Shown here in pieces: positions 1 to 7,753 of a stretch of DNA of 64,000 nucleotides. The position numbers and the translations under genes were made by a program. This DNA is from DASRDB01 sp035652815. GTDB lineage: Bacteria > Chloroflexota > Ktedonobacteria > Ktedonobacterales > Ktedonobacteraceae. A model generated the notes under the pieces. That model was given only the letters and a program-made list of their open reading frames with translations, was not told where the DNA came from and searched no databases. Location: positions 62,001-126,000 of the forward strand of contig DASRDB010000001.1 of NCBI GenBank assembly GCA_035652815.1, given 5' to 3'. Within the stretch, counting starts at the first letter, position 1; each line of letters opens with the position of its first letter.

Positions 1-4
1 AAGC

Positions 5-64
5 AAACACGAAATAAAATGAGCATGTGGAGCGCGCTCCACATGCTCATTTTATTTCGTGTTT
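5..64 (-). terminator. 60-bp perfect palindrome at the 3' end of the symporter gene
   Basis: Two 30-nt arms pair without a single mismatch and without a loop (centre between 34 and 35, AGCG|CGCT). The element begins on the stop codon of the minus-strand symporter gene. The A/T-rich outer arms (AAATAAAAT/ATTTTATTT) give the transcript a T-rich tail, so a factor-independent terminator working in either direction is likely. It carries none of the repeat-family cores seen elsewhere in the window. Confidence 0.7.
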
Positions 65-1721
65 AACCCAGAGCCTCTTTGCCAACCTCAACGGGTTCAG
101 CCTCTTCAACGTCGTAGTCGGTCGGAGCAGTGACATCTTGACTGCGCCCGCTAATCGCGTTAAAGATGGGGGTCAGGATGACCGCCAGAAGCAGATTCAG
201 GATCACCATCGAGAAGGCGATGTACATTGAGGGCAGGCTCAGGCCGAAAATCGAGATGGCGTAGACCGATTTCAGTCCGGCGGCAATGAACAGGATGGTG
301 CCGAGTACTTCAGCGACCAGCCAGCCAATTACTAATGCCCAGCGATTGAACCAGCTTGTGTAGAGGCCCAGGAAGACCGCCGGAAGCGTCTGGAGAATCC
401 AGATGCCGCCGAGTAGCTGGAAGTTGATAACCTGCGCGGTGGGAATGTAGACGATGAAGAGGACTGCGCCAAACTTCAACACGAACGAAGCCCACTTGGC
501 AACCGAGGACTCCTCGCGATCGCCAGCCTCTCTACGAATGTAGGCTTTGTAGATGTTGCGTGTAAACAGGTTGGCGGCTGCAATCGACATCACAGCAGCA
601 GGCACCAGCGCGCCAATCGAGATGGCGGCAAAGGCAAAGCCCGCGAACCAGTCAGGGAACTGCGCGTTGATGAGCAGCGGCACCGCATAGTTTGAACTAA
701 GAGACTTCGGCGGATTAATGCCTGCGGCAATCGCCATGTAGCCAGTCAAGGCCAGCAAGCCAAGCATGAGCGAGTAGATCGGCAGCAACGCAGTATTGCG
801 CTTGACTACGTTCTTACTGTTGCTGCTTAGAACGCTGGTCAGTGAGTGCGGATAGAGGAACAACGCCAGGGCTGAACCGAGCGCGAGTGTGACATAGGCC
901 CAGTACTGGGTGGGTTTAAGGAATTCAAAAAAGGCGTTGGGGTTAGCAACGGGCTTTCCACCTGGCCCAGGAATAGTAGCGGGATGAGTTGCGGCCTTAT
1001 GAGCTACTGCATTAAAGATTGCGCCAAATCCTCCGAGTTTGGCAGGCAGGACAATCAACACGGCGAACAGCACTATAAAGATCATGACGTCCTTGACCAG
1101 AGCAATCATGGCGGGGGCACGCAGGCCGCTCGTATAGGTATACGCCGCCAGGATCAAGAAAGCGATCAACAATGGCAGGTCGATACTGAAACCGCCAATC
1201 GAGAAAGCAAGTGGAACACCCAGCGCAGCCAGCGAGACCTGGATACCGAACATCTGGAGCGCGATATACGGCAGGGTTGCCACAATACCGGTCAAAGCCA
1301 CTACAAAGGCCAGTGTCTGGCTGCCGAAGCGATCCTGCACGAAATCGGCGGCGGTGACATAACCACGCTGCTTGCAGACCGACCAGAACTTGGGCATCAA
1401 GACGTAGATAATCGGGTAGACCAGCACCGTGTAGGGAACGGCGAACCAGCCGTTCAACGCGCCAAGTCCAAACATGGCGGCGGGAACGGCAATGAAGGTG
1501 TAAGCGGTGTACAGGTCACCACCGAGCAGGAACCAGGTTACGAGCGTGCCAAAACGCCGCCCGGCAAGGCCCCATTCGTGAATCAGGTCAAGGTTGCCAC
1601 GCCGCCAGCGTGCTGCGATAAATCCCAGTACGGTGACAAGCAGGAAAAAGATGATGAAGACAGTAAAGGCAACCGGACTAAAGGGAAACGGACCAGAGGC
1701 AAGCGAACTCAATGCAAACAT
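63..1721 (-). CDS. Sodium:solute symporter (SSS family, monocarboxylate permease type)
   Basis: A 552-residue polytopic membrane protein with about 13 hydrophobic segments and the layout of the SSF/SSS family. It would import a small organic solute, probably a monocarboxylate, using the sodium gradient. The N-terminal half has the typical family segments GLAGRRFGTLVTWFLLGGD (about 51-69) and YVTAADFVQDRFGS (about 121-134). The ATG at 1721 is preceded by GAGGAG with 9 nt spacing. It lies downstream of a small DUF3311-type gene on the same strand, the usual partner of MctP-like permeases, so the two probably form a bicistronic unit. The C-terminal 25 residues are acidic and cytoplasmic. Substrate is inferred from family only; the overall class is secure. 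Confidence 0.88.
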   Translation of the reverse strand: MFALSSLASGPFPFSPVAFTVFIIFFLLVTVLGFIAARWRRGNLDLIHEWGLAGRRFGTLVTWFLLGGDLYTAYTFIAVPAAMFGLGALNGWFAVPYTVLVYPIIYVLMPKFWSVCKQRGYVTAADFVQDRFGSQTLAFVVALTGIVATLPYIALQMFGIQVSLAALGVPLAFSIGGFSIDLPLLIAFLILAAYTYTSGLRAPAMIALVKDVMIFIVLFAVLIVLPAKLGGFGAIFNAVAHKAATHPATIPGPGGKPVANPNAFFEFLKPTQYWAYVTLALGSALALFLYPHSLTSVLSSNSKNVVKRNTALLPIYSLMLGLLALTGYMAIAAGINPPKSLSSNYAVPLLINAQFPDWFAGFAFAAISIGALVPAAVMSIAAANLFTRNIYKAYIRREAGDREESSVAKWASFVLKFGAVLFIVYIPTAQVINFQLLGGIWILQTLPAVFLGLYTSWFNRWALVIGWLVAEVLGTILFIAAGLKSVYAISIFGLSLPSMYIAFSMVILNLLLAVILTPIFNAISGRSQDVTAPTDYDVEEAEPVEVGKEALG

Positions 1722-1808
1722 AGAAAGTTTCTCCTCGTTACTTCATGCATGGACAGACATCATAGGCTGCCTCCCGCTGCATTTTCAGCCATGCACATAC
1801 CGACCCTT

Positions 1809-2024
1809 TCAGGCTCCCAGAAAATAGATAACTGCGGTAAGAATGGCTGTGAGAATAATCCACAGCAACTGGTACCAGTAGAAGAAAGGTATGCCGATAA
1901 AGTCAGGGCCCGGGTTCTTGCCAGTTGGGTCGTTGTAGAATGGGGGATACAACAGGGCAATAAACGGGATGATAAGCAAGACGTACAACCAGGAACGTCT
2001 TTTACGAGAACCGCGTGTAATCAC
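1809..2024 (-). CDS. Small two-TM protein, DUF3311 type, partner of the symporter
   Basis: A 71-residue protein starting at a GTG (2024) that has an excellent ribosome-binding site, AAAGGAG, 7 nt upstream. The frame is open further upstream, but the extra 36 codons run through a repeat fragment and are unlikely to be coding. The sequence has a basic N-terminus (RGSRKRRSW), a first membrane helix (LYVLLIIPFIALLYPP), a short loop containing a conserved-looking GIPFFYWYQLLWI segment and a second helix. Proteins of this size and layout (DUF3311) sit directly upstream of SSS-family permeases in many bacteria and are thought to be accessory subunits. It is 87 nt upstream of the symporter and co-oriented. 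Function beyond that is unknown. Confidence 0.75.
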   Translation of the reverse strand: MITRGSRKRRSWLYVLLIIPFIALLYPPFYNDPTGKNPGPDFIGIPFFYWYQLLWIILTAILTAVIYFLGA

Positions 2025-2097
2025 GACTGATCTCCTTTCCTGAACAATGTGTATAATGCCAGCGACAAAAAGAGAACAATGAGTGTGACCAGCAAAT

Positions 2098-2125
2098 GTA
2101 GGGACGCGCTTCACCGCATCCATCC
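2098..2125. repeat. Degenerate half copy of family A repeat
   Basis: TGTAGGGACGCGCTTCACCG resembles one arm of the GTAGGGACGCGAT hairpin family seen at 7698, 30604 and 37888, but no second arm is present. It lies just upstream of the DUF3311-type gene and forms the false N-terminal extension of that reading frame. Confidence 0.5.
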
Positions 2126-2243
2126 GGCGCACCGTGAAAAATTATCGAAAGTGGACTGGCCCTCCTTTACAACATGGGATGTTCTACGCCTGTAGAAAAA
2201 TGATACCACCTCATCCACAAAAAAATGGAAGAAGTTACTATAG

Positions 2244-2618
2244 TTAGTACAACAAAACACAGGGGAATGTCAATACAAGCGGCTTTAACCCTCTGTGTTT
2301 GCGAATTGTAAGCAGAATTACCGAACGGAAAACACAACGATATTCAATTCTCCTATTTAATAAATGCCAGATTGTTCCCCCAAACCGTTGAATGAACCAG
2401 CAATCATGCGCAACCGCGATGACAGAGCCGGGGAAATGCAGAATTGCAGCTCCGAACGCTTCCAGCACGTCCAGGCTTACATAATTCGTCGGCTCATCCG
2501 ACAAAAGCACGTTTGGTTGCTGCGCCATCAGGCGGGCTATTTCAAGTTTATGCTGCTGCCCCAGGCTGAGTCTACCAGGAAGGATGCGCAGCAAAGTAGA
2601 TTTGCCAACGCCATTCAA
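2244..2618 (-). pseudogene. ABC-F ATPase remnant with internal deletion
   Basis: The frame encodes a Walker A segment (NGVGKSTLLRIL) followed almost at once by an ABC signature region (SLGQQHKLEIARL), a Walker B (NVLLSDEPTN) and an H-loop region (VIAVAHDCWFIQRFGGTIWHL). In intact ABC-F proteins roughly 80-100 residues separate Walker A from the signature. Here that part is missing, the usual LSGGQ is changed to LSLGQ, and the C-terminus runs into unrelated sequence before the stop. The whole first ABC domain is absent too. It is therefore a decayed fragment of the second ABC domain of a translation-associated ATPase. It lies in the same frame as the Lrp-like gene just upstream, separated from it by a TAG stop codon. 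Confidence 0.72.
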
Positions 2619-2621
2619 ACC

Positions 2622-2900
2622 CTACTCCACCCCAATATCCCACGCCTGCTGCAAATCCGCCCGCGAATAGCACTGAAAGGCCATCAACGTATGGGTTTTG
2701 GTGATAGACGAGATGCGAATCATGCGGTTAGTGACAACTTCGGCCAGGTCTTCGTAGTTTTGCAGGCGCAACACGGCCACGAGATCATACTCGCCTGTCA
2801 CCGAATACACCTCTGAGACGCCCTCGATTTCTAGCAGGGCCTCGGCGGTCTCGTTGACTTTGGCGCGCTGCACATTGATCAGGACGAGCGCGGTAATCAT
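2622..2900 (-). CDS. Lrp/AsnC-type ligand-binding (RAM domain) stand-alone protein
   Basis: A 92-residue protein consisting of only the RAM/AsnC effector-binding domain, without the helix-turn-helix of a full Lrp regulator. The sequence runs MITALVLINVQRAK, then EIEGVSEVYSVTGEYDLVAVLR, the usual alpha-beta sandwich with the G-x-YDL signature around residues 41-46. The start at 2900 is set by AAAAGGAGCC directly upstream of the ATG; the longer open frame upstream is repeat-derived and has no better site. Stand-alone RAM proteins form ring-like oligomers and bind amino acids or similar small molecules, possibly as partners of other Lrp regulators. It stops four nt from an ABC-F remnant in the same frame. 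Target unknown. Confidence 0.85.
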   Translation of the reverse strand: MITALVLINVQRAKVNETAEALLEIEGVSEVYSVTGEYDLVAVLRLQNYEDLAEVVTNRMIRISSITKTHTLMAFQCYSRADLQQAWDIGVE

Positions 2901-2958
2901 GGTTGGCTCCTTTTCTAAAGGGTCTTTCGTGGATTGTAAATAAATAATGTGGTTTCTG

Positions 2959-3031
2959 AAGGGACGCGATTCATCGCGTCCACCTGCCATGTATCGGTAT
3001 CTGGGGCAGGATGCGATAAATCACGTCCCTA
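2959..3031. repeat. Degenerate family A inverted repeat
   Basis: The left arm (AGGGACGCGATTCATCGCGT) and the right arm (GATAAATCACGTCCCTAC) are an imperfect pair around a GC-rich centre. The element lies between the R2lox stop codon (3081) and the start of the Lrp-like gene (2900), so it could act as a weak terminator for the R2lox operon. Confidence 0.6.
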
Positions 3032-3080
3032 CAGAGAATTCACCAGGTTATTTTATTTTAAGGTTCATTACAATCCACAT

Positions 3081-4031
3081 TTACACCGTAGGTGGCGGTG
3101 GAATATCCGGCAAATTGAGCTTGACGTTCAGACCGATGACTTTCAGTTTCCTGGTCAGCGATTCGATGGCGTAGCGAGGCGTCACCCAGGGGTCCTGTCC
3201 GGCGGCCAGGATGTTCTGGATTTGCTCCTGGGCGGGCGAAATGGCGTCGATGGCGGTTGGCGCGTATTTTTCCAGGGCGGCATGAATGACTTTCGCGTTG
3301 TCGCGGTCTTGCTGAATCATGTCACGCAGGAACTTGACGCCGAAGACGACGTGGCGGGACTCGTCACGCGCTACCGCCGTAAAGCCGCCGCGAAAACCTG
3401 GGAAGAGGCCAAGCTGGCGATAGGTCTCCAGAATACCGCGCTGTCCGGCTAAAGCCATCGTTCCCTCGATAATGACGTGATAAAGTGTGATGCCCTCGAC
3501 AAGATTGGCCAGGTTGCCCGGCTGCTGGCGAATGCGCTCCGCTACTTCGCTCAAGGCCTCAATCAGAATATATTTGAGGTTGGCGTTCATGTACTGGCGC
3601 GCAAAGGCCAGCGAGTCCTCTAGCTTGCCCGTCTCGACACCCAATACTGTGCGGAAGAAACGCTCGAAGAAGACGGTATGGCGCGCTTCGTCCACTAGCT
3701 GGGTGGTGAGGAAGATACGCATCTCTTCGTCGGGCATCGCCAGCACAAATGGAGCGAGCGTATCGGTGACGCAGGCCTCGCCCTGGAAGAACGCGGAAAG
3801 GCCGTAGATACGCATATTGCGCTCATCCTGCGACATCTTCGCCCACTGCCCGCGATCAACGCTGAAATCGATCTCCTGGGATTGCCATTGCTGGCGTTCC
3901 CAGCGATAGTACAGCTCGCGGTACGTCGGCAGGTGTACCAGGCCTTCATCGATGATATGCAGGACATTGTCAATGGGAGTATCCTGTAGCTGTTTAAGCG
4001 GCGCACTCTCCAGAGGCATATTAACGGACAT
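3081..4031 (-). CDS. R2-like ligand-binding oxidase (R2lox)
   Basis: A 316-residue ferritin-fold protein of the class II ribonucleotide-reductase-R2-like family that uses a Mn/Fe cofactor and binds a long-chain fatty acid. All metal ligands and the diagnostic ether cross-link pair of R2lox are present with correct spacing. The ligands are E85, E115 and H118 (DEARH), E189, E224 and H227 (DESRH). The cross-link pair is V88 (E-A-C-V, ligand +3) and Y184 (Y-x4-E189), which matches Val71-Tyr162 of the mycobacterial enzyme. The ATG at 4031 overlaps the end of the acyl-CoA ligase gene by 11 nt with GAGG 7 nt upstream, which implies translational coupling. It is the last gene of a MaoC, ligase, R2lox operon, pointing to a fatty-acyl substrate. 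The physiological reaction of R2lox proteins is not established. Confidence 0.9.
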   Translation of the reverse strand: MSVNMPLESAPLKQLQDTPIDNVLHIIDEGLVHLPTYRELYYRWERQQWQSQEIDFSVDRGQWAKMSQDERNMRIYGLSAFFQGEACVTDTLAPFVLAMPDEEMRIFLTTQLVDEARHTVFFERFFRTVLGVETGKLEDSLAFARQYMNANLKYILIEALSEVAERIRQQPGNLANLVEGITLYHVIIEGTMALAGQRGILETYRQLGLFPGFRGGFTAVARDESRHVVFGVKFLRDMIQQDRDNAKVIHAALEKYAPTAIDAISPAQEQIQNILAAGQDPWVTPRYAIESLTRKLKVIGLNVKLNLPDIPPPPTV

Positions 4032-5649
4032 GCTGTTTCCTCAGTTCTTTCTTGTCGATCTTACCAACGGCATTACGTGGTAACGAATTCACAAACTCGA
4101 TCTCGCTGGGCGTTTTGTAGTTCGCCAGCTTCTCGCGACAATACGCTTTCAGCGTTTCAGCATCAACATCCTCGCCTGTCACGACAAAGGCTTTGACCTC
4201 TTCGCCCATGCGCTCAGAGGGAATGCCGATCACCGCTGATTCTATCACAGCCGGATGGCTGTTCAGCACCTCCTCCACGTCGCGAGGATAGATGTTGAAG
4301 CCGCCGCGAATAATCAGGTCTTTCTTGCGCTCGACGATATACAGGTAGCCATCCTCATCCAGGCGGCCCATATCACCCGTGTGCAGCCAGCCATTGCGCA
4401 GGGCCTGTTGTGTGGCCTCCGGCATCTGGTAATAGCCCTTCATGATGTTGGGGCCACGCGCCACAATCTCGCCCACTTCACCTACCGGCACAGGCTGATC
4501 GTTCTCATCCACAATTTGTATCTCGACACCCGAGACAGGCTTGCCGACCGAGCCGGGCTTGCGCGGCATATCTACGGCATGTCCCGTCAGAACGGTGGTT
4601 GCCTCAGAGAGGCCGTAGCCTTCGAGAATGGGACAATGAAACTTCTGCTCAAAGCCCTCCAGAACAGCCAATGGCAGAGGAGCTGAACCGCTCACACAGT
4701 AGCGCAGGCTGCTTGTATCATACTTCTCAACATCAGGCGTGTAAAGCAGAGCGACGAACATGGCGGGAACGCCCGCGAAGCCATTGATGCGATAGCGTTC
4801 GATAGCCGAAAGCACAGCCGTCGTATCGAAGCGCGGGTGCATCACCGAAATAGTGCCATTCAAATAGGCAACATTCGAGGCTGTGAGGCCGTAGGCATGT
4901 GCAAGCGGCAGCACAGCAAGGTGAACTTCTCCGGCGCGTTCGTTAGTCGGATTTTCCTGGTCGATACCTGCTCCGGCTACCGCATTGGAAACCACACTTT
5001 TGTGCGCAAGTTCAACACCTTTGGGTCTGCCCGTTGTTCCCGATGTATATAGGATAACCGCCGTATCCTCAGGCGAGAGGTTCACACCTTCCAGGTCAAA
5101 CAGGTAATTATCCGCCTCGGATGCGCCGCGAACGACGACATCTTTATAGGCATGCAGCGTGTAACTTTGAGAACTGCCTTGCGAAGTGGACTCAGGAAGC
5201 GTCGAACCAGTAACAATTACATGCTGCATGGTCGGCACATCGGCCAGTGCAGCTTGCAACAAAGGCAGCAGCACCGGACTGGTAATGATGGCTTTGGCGG
5301 CGGAATTTTCGGCGATATAGTGAACCTCTGGCGGCTTGAGCAGCGGTAGCACCGGAATAATTACGCCACCGGCACGCGCTATCGCCTGGTACGAGATAAT
5401 AACCTCCGGGCAGTTGAGCATCATGACCATAACGCGGTCGCCCTTTTCTACGCCTGATGAGCGCAGGCCAGCCGCCAGTTGCGTTGCCTCGCGAGCGATT
5501 TCGATATTCGTGTACTGGCGCACCTCGCCCGACTGGGTATCTTCAAAAATCAGCGAGGTATAGGGAGCATAGTGCAGGCAATTATAGATGGAGAGGTCGT
5601 ACAGGAAACGCAGGTCTGCCAGTTCCATCGCGCGTGTTTTCTCTGTCAT
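4021..5649 (-). CDS. Long-chain acyl-CoA ligase (AMP-binding superfamily)
   Basis: A 542-residue ANL-family enzyme that would activate a carboxylic acid with ATP and load it on CoA. Visible core motifs are the phosphate-binding loop TSGTTGRPKG (202-211), the acyl-binding GYGLSEATTV, the adenine/ribose motif GWLHTGDMGRLDEDGY, the hinge KDLIIRGGFNIYPRDVEE, and the catalytic lysine K530 in NAVGKIDKKEL. Length is normal for medium/long-chain fatty-acid ligases. Its start overlaps the MaoC-like stop by 4 nt (ATGA-type) and its end overlaps the R2lox start by 11 nt, so the three proteins are made together. Chain-length specificity cannot be read from the sequence. Confidence 0.9.
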   Translation of the reverse strand: MTEKTRAMELADLRFLYDLSIYNCLHYAPYTSLIFEDTQSGEVRQYTNIEIAREATQLAAGLRSSGVEKGDRVMVMMLNCPEVIISYQAIARAGGVIIPVLPLLKPPEVHYIAENSAAKAIITSPVLLPLLQAALADVPTMQHVIVTGSTLPESTSQGSSQSYTLHAYKDVVVRGASEADNYLFDLEGVNLSPEDTAVILYTSGTTGRPKGVELAHKSVVSNAVAGAGIDQENPTNERAGEVHLAVLPLAHAYGLTASNVAYLNGTISVMHPRFDTTAVLSAIERYRINGFAGVPAMFVALLYTPDVEKYDTSSLRYCVSGSAPLPLAVLEGFEQKFHCPILEGYGLSEATTVLTGHAVDMPRKPGSVGKPVSGVEIQIVDENDQPVPVGEVGEIVARGPNIMKGYYQMPEATQQALRNGWLHTGDMGRLDEDGYLYIVERKKDLIIRGGFNIYPRDVEEVLNSHPAVIESAVIGIPSERMGEEVKAFVVTGEDVDAETLKAYCREKLANYKTPSEIEFVNSLPRNAVGKIDKKELRKQHVR

Positions 5650-6092
5650 TGTGCCACCTCCTGTTTCAAGGAAACGGGCACAACCAGCACCGCTTCACCA
5701 ACGGTGACATTTTCGCCTTTCTGATTCTGCGCCCAGCACTCGACCGTAAAGGCCTCCTCTGAATCCTGCAACGTCCTGGCTTTGAGCGTGCCATGACAGG
5801 TCAGCGTATCGCCGAGCCGCACCATATTGGTGTAGCGGACTTTAAAATTGGCGATGCGCGCTCCAGGAAGGTCGACTATTTGTTGGCTAAGAAACTGCCC
5901 AAGAAAGGCCATACTCAACATGCCATGCGCAATCACACTATCCAGGCCCACGCGATGCGCAGCCTCTTCATCTAAGTGAATGGGGTTGAAATCGCCAGAG
6001 GCTTCGGCATAGCGACGAAGCTGCTCCTGTGTAATCGGCGGTTTGACATACGGGGAAAATTCTTGACCAACGGTTGCGTCCAGAATACTCAC
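5646..6092 (-). CDS. MaoC-like (R)-specific enoyl hydratase
   Basis: A 148-residue single hot-dog-fold protein of the MaoC/PhaJ family, which hydrates 2-enoyl-CoA thioesters. The hydratase-2 motif is present as ASGDFNPIHLDEEAA (31-45) with the catalytic pair D34 and H39, followed by AHGMLSMAFLG on the central hot-dog helix. The N-terminal KPPITQEQLRRYAEASGD matches the family. It is the first gene of the operon with the acyl-CoA ligase (4-nt overlap) and R2lox. The set could process a fatty acyl chain: activation, modification or oxidation, and hydration. A role as the N-terminal half of a two-gene dehydratase (HadB-like) is possible, but no partner is adjacent. Confidence 0.85.
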   Translation of the reverse strand: MSILDATVGQEFSPYVKPPITQEQLRRYAEASGDFNPIHLDEEAAHRVGLDSVIAHGMLSMAFLGQFLSQQIVDLPGARIANFKVRYTNMVRLGDTLTCHGTLKARTLQDSEEAFTVECWAQNQKGENVTVGEAVLVVPVSLKQEVAQ

Positions 6093-6227
6093 TCTTCGCC
6101 TCCGAATACGGACAATCAGCTGTGATTGCCCATCGTGGGGGATGCGAGCTTGCCCCGCTCACATCCCTATAGTGCCACCTTGTTGTATTTCGATTGTTTG
6201 GGACGAGGGCGGGGCAAGCCCACGCCC

Positions 6228-6713
6228 CTACAGGAGGGGATGCATTGAACGCCAGGAACTTGGTGTTGCTTCGATTACAGCCGGTTCCCAGCCAGGCTCG
6301 CCGTACAAAATATCGCCACTCCAACGCGGGTTTTTCGAGCAAAAATGATACCGGATACGCCAGAAACGATCGACCTTTTGTTTTTCATGATAGGCCGTAT
6401 CGACCCCCAGGTGGAAGCTGAGCAACTGAGCGTAGTACGGTTGGAGAGTATATTCTAAGGTGTCTGTATCAAGTTCGTGATCGGCAAAAGAAAACTGCAA
6501 GTCGAAGCGGTAGGGATACGCCATGACCTCTGGATCGCGCTCCTCCTCATCGGAGGTATGCAGGAGGATCAGCATGCCAAGCACCTCAAACTGGCAATAG
6601 TCTTCACCAGAAAAGGCATTATGTCGAAATGGAGGTAAAGAAAAGAGGTTACGTATCTCCGTTGCAAGCTCTTGCAACGATTTATTTGTCTTGATACACA
6701 CCTGGAACGACAT
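6228..6713 (-). CDS. Hypothetical soluble protein
   Basis: A 161-residue acidic, aromatic-rich soluble protein that I do not recognise. The start is taken at the ATG at 6713, because AAGGAG lies 8 nt upstream; a GTG two codons earlier is too close to that site. The N-terminus FQVCIKTNKSLQELATEIRNLF looks like a beta strand plus helix. A central block (YRFDLQFSFADHELDTDTLE) and a C-terminal block rich in Trp, Tyr and Arg follow. No signal peptide, membrane helix or metal motif is visible. It is separated from the MaoC operon by 135 nt with repeat remnants, so it is probably a separate unit. Small stand-alone proteins of this look can be immunity-like, but nothing here proves it. Confidence 0.6.
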   Translation of the reverse strand: MSFQVCIKTNKSLQELATEIRNLFSLPPFRHNAFSGEDYCQFEVLGMLILLHTSDEEERDPEVMAYPYRFDLQFSFADHELDTDTLEYTLQPYYAQLLSFHLGVDTAYHEKQKVDRFWRIRYHFCSKNPRWSGDILYGEPGWEPAVIEATPSSWRSMHPLL

Positions 6714-6823
6714 ATACACTACTCCTTCGGGAGGTGAGAGTGCGCTTCCACGCTAATGCGAGTCTCTTATCTCATCTTACGCTTCTAAAGGAAGTGTGTC
6801 AAGCAATCATTTTTCCTGAAAAC

Positions 6824-6852
6824 TTGCGTCTCAGGCTTCTGCCTGCTATACT
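6824..6852 (+). promoter_or_regulatory. Sigma-70-type promoter for the SprT-like gene
   Basis: TTGCGT (6824-6829), a 17-nt spacer and TATACT (6847-6852). It points to the SprT-like gene, whose leader of about 135 nt includes a family A repeat fragment at 6936-6975. Confidence 0.5.
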
Positions 6853-6994
6853 TGCAAAGCACACAGGGTTCGCCCATTTCAAGGATAATCAATGAGAACT
6901 GGGTTTGAGGGCGCGAGAAACACGCCCTCAATCTGTAGGGACGCGCTTCATCGCGTTCACGTTCTCGCGCCGATTAAGGAGTAGGATAGCGGAG

Positions 6995-7690
6995 ATGGTT
7001 GCCGCACGTAAGCCCGGCTTGCCGGAGCCACCAACCCAGGAGGCCGCTCCAATTATTCATGGCAGTCCGGCTATCTCGCACTGGCTGGAAGTATACTGGG
7101 AAAAATTGCAGTTGCCGGAGCAGGAATTAGGTCGCTTAGCTATCACACAGGACCGTCAGGAGTTTATGAAATGGACGGGGAAGCGCCTGAATTTTATGGT
7201 GCTGGGCTGCTACTGCTATCTCCCTGCACCCCTTATCACACGCAAACGCTCATATAAAACTCCTGGCAGAGCGCTTCCTGGCTTTCCTGATACCAGATCA
7301 CAACCCGGGCACCGACACCTGATCTTCATCGAACCCGACATGCAGCCCCAATCCATCGAGGTAACGGTAGCGCACGAACTGATTCATCTTGCCGACCGCG
7401 TGAAAGGCACTCCGCGCCGCCATCGCCATCACGGCTACGACTCGATTGCCGCCGACGAGGCCGCCATTACCGGCTACGACCTGGAAGAACTACGCCATCT
7501 GCTTCATGAAGAAAGCATGCATCGCGAACAACTACGCCGCGAGCGCCGCCCCATTCGCTACCTCTATCAATGCCCCAACTGCGGCAAAGAATATCCACGC
7601 GCCCGCCGCTACTCCCAGGCCGTCTCCTGTAGCAGTTGCGATAAGCGCTACAACCCGCAGTATAAGCTGATGCTGCGAAACTACCCGTAA
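6995..7690 (+). CDS. SprT-like zinc metalloprotein
   Basis: A 231-residue protein with an HExxH zinc motif (H127-E-L-I-H131, in VAHELIHLADR) and a C-terminal zinc ribbon made by C193-P-N-C196 and C212-S-S-C215. This is the arrangement of the SprT/Spartan family, whose members cut DNA-bound proteins or are thought to do so. The HHG at 145-147 is a plausible source of the third zinc ligand. The start is placed at ATG 6995: upstream codons in the open frame come from a family A repeat fragment, and AGGAT/GGAG lies just before this ATG. It converges on the cytochrome c assembly gene, with a shared hairpin between. The N-terminal 40 residues are proline-rich and probably unstructured. Substrate unknown. 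Confidence 0.75.
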   Translation: MVAARKPGLPEPPTQEAAPIIHGSPAISHWLEVYWEKLQLPEQELGRLAITQDRQEFMKWTGKRLNFMVLGCYCYLPAPLITRKRSYKTPGRALPGFPDTRSQPGHRHLIFIEPDMQPQSIEVTVAHELIHLADRVKGTPRRHRHHGYDSIAADEAAITGYDLEELRHLLHEESMHREQLRRERRPIRYLYQCPNCGKEYPRARRYSQAVSCSSCDKRYNPQYKLMLRNYP

Positions 7691-7697
7691 AACGGAT

Positions 7698-7747
7698 GCT
7701 AGCTTTCTGTAGGGACGCGATGAATCGCGTCCCTACAGAAAGCTAGC
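7698..7747. terminator. Perfect 24-bp-arm hairpin, family A repeat, between convergent genes
   Basis: Arms 7698-7721 and 7724-7747 pair perfectly around a GA loop. The inner part is the family A core (GTAGGGACGCGAT); the outer GCTAGCTTTC is unique to this locus yet also perfectly inverted. It lies 7 nt after the SprT-like stop codon and 6 nt before the stop codon of the convergent cytochrome c assembly gene, so it probably terminates both transcripts. Confidence 0.7.
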
Positions 7748-7753
7748 GCAATG

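Noticed and set aside
984..2030. 348-codon plus-strand frame across the symporter gene
   Set aside because: Hydrophilic Gln/Asp/His-rich translation antisense to membrane helices; no start signal. The DUF3311-type gene also lies on the other strand here.
6905..6994. N-terminal extension of the SprT-like gene
   Set aside because: The 30 codons are translated family A repeat (TGTAGGGACGCG) and lack a ribosome-binding site; ATG 6995 is preferred.
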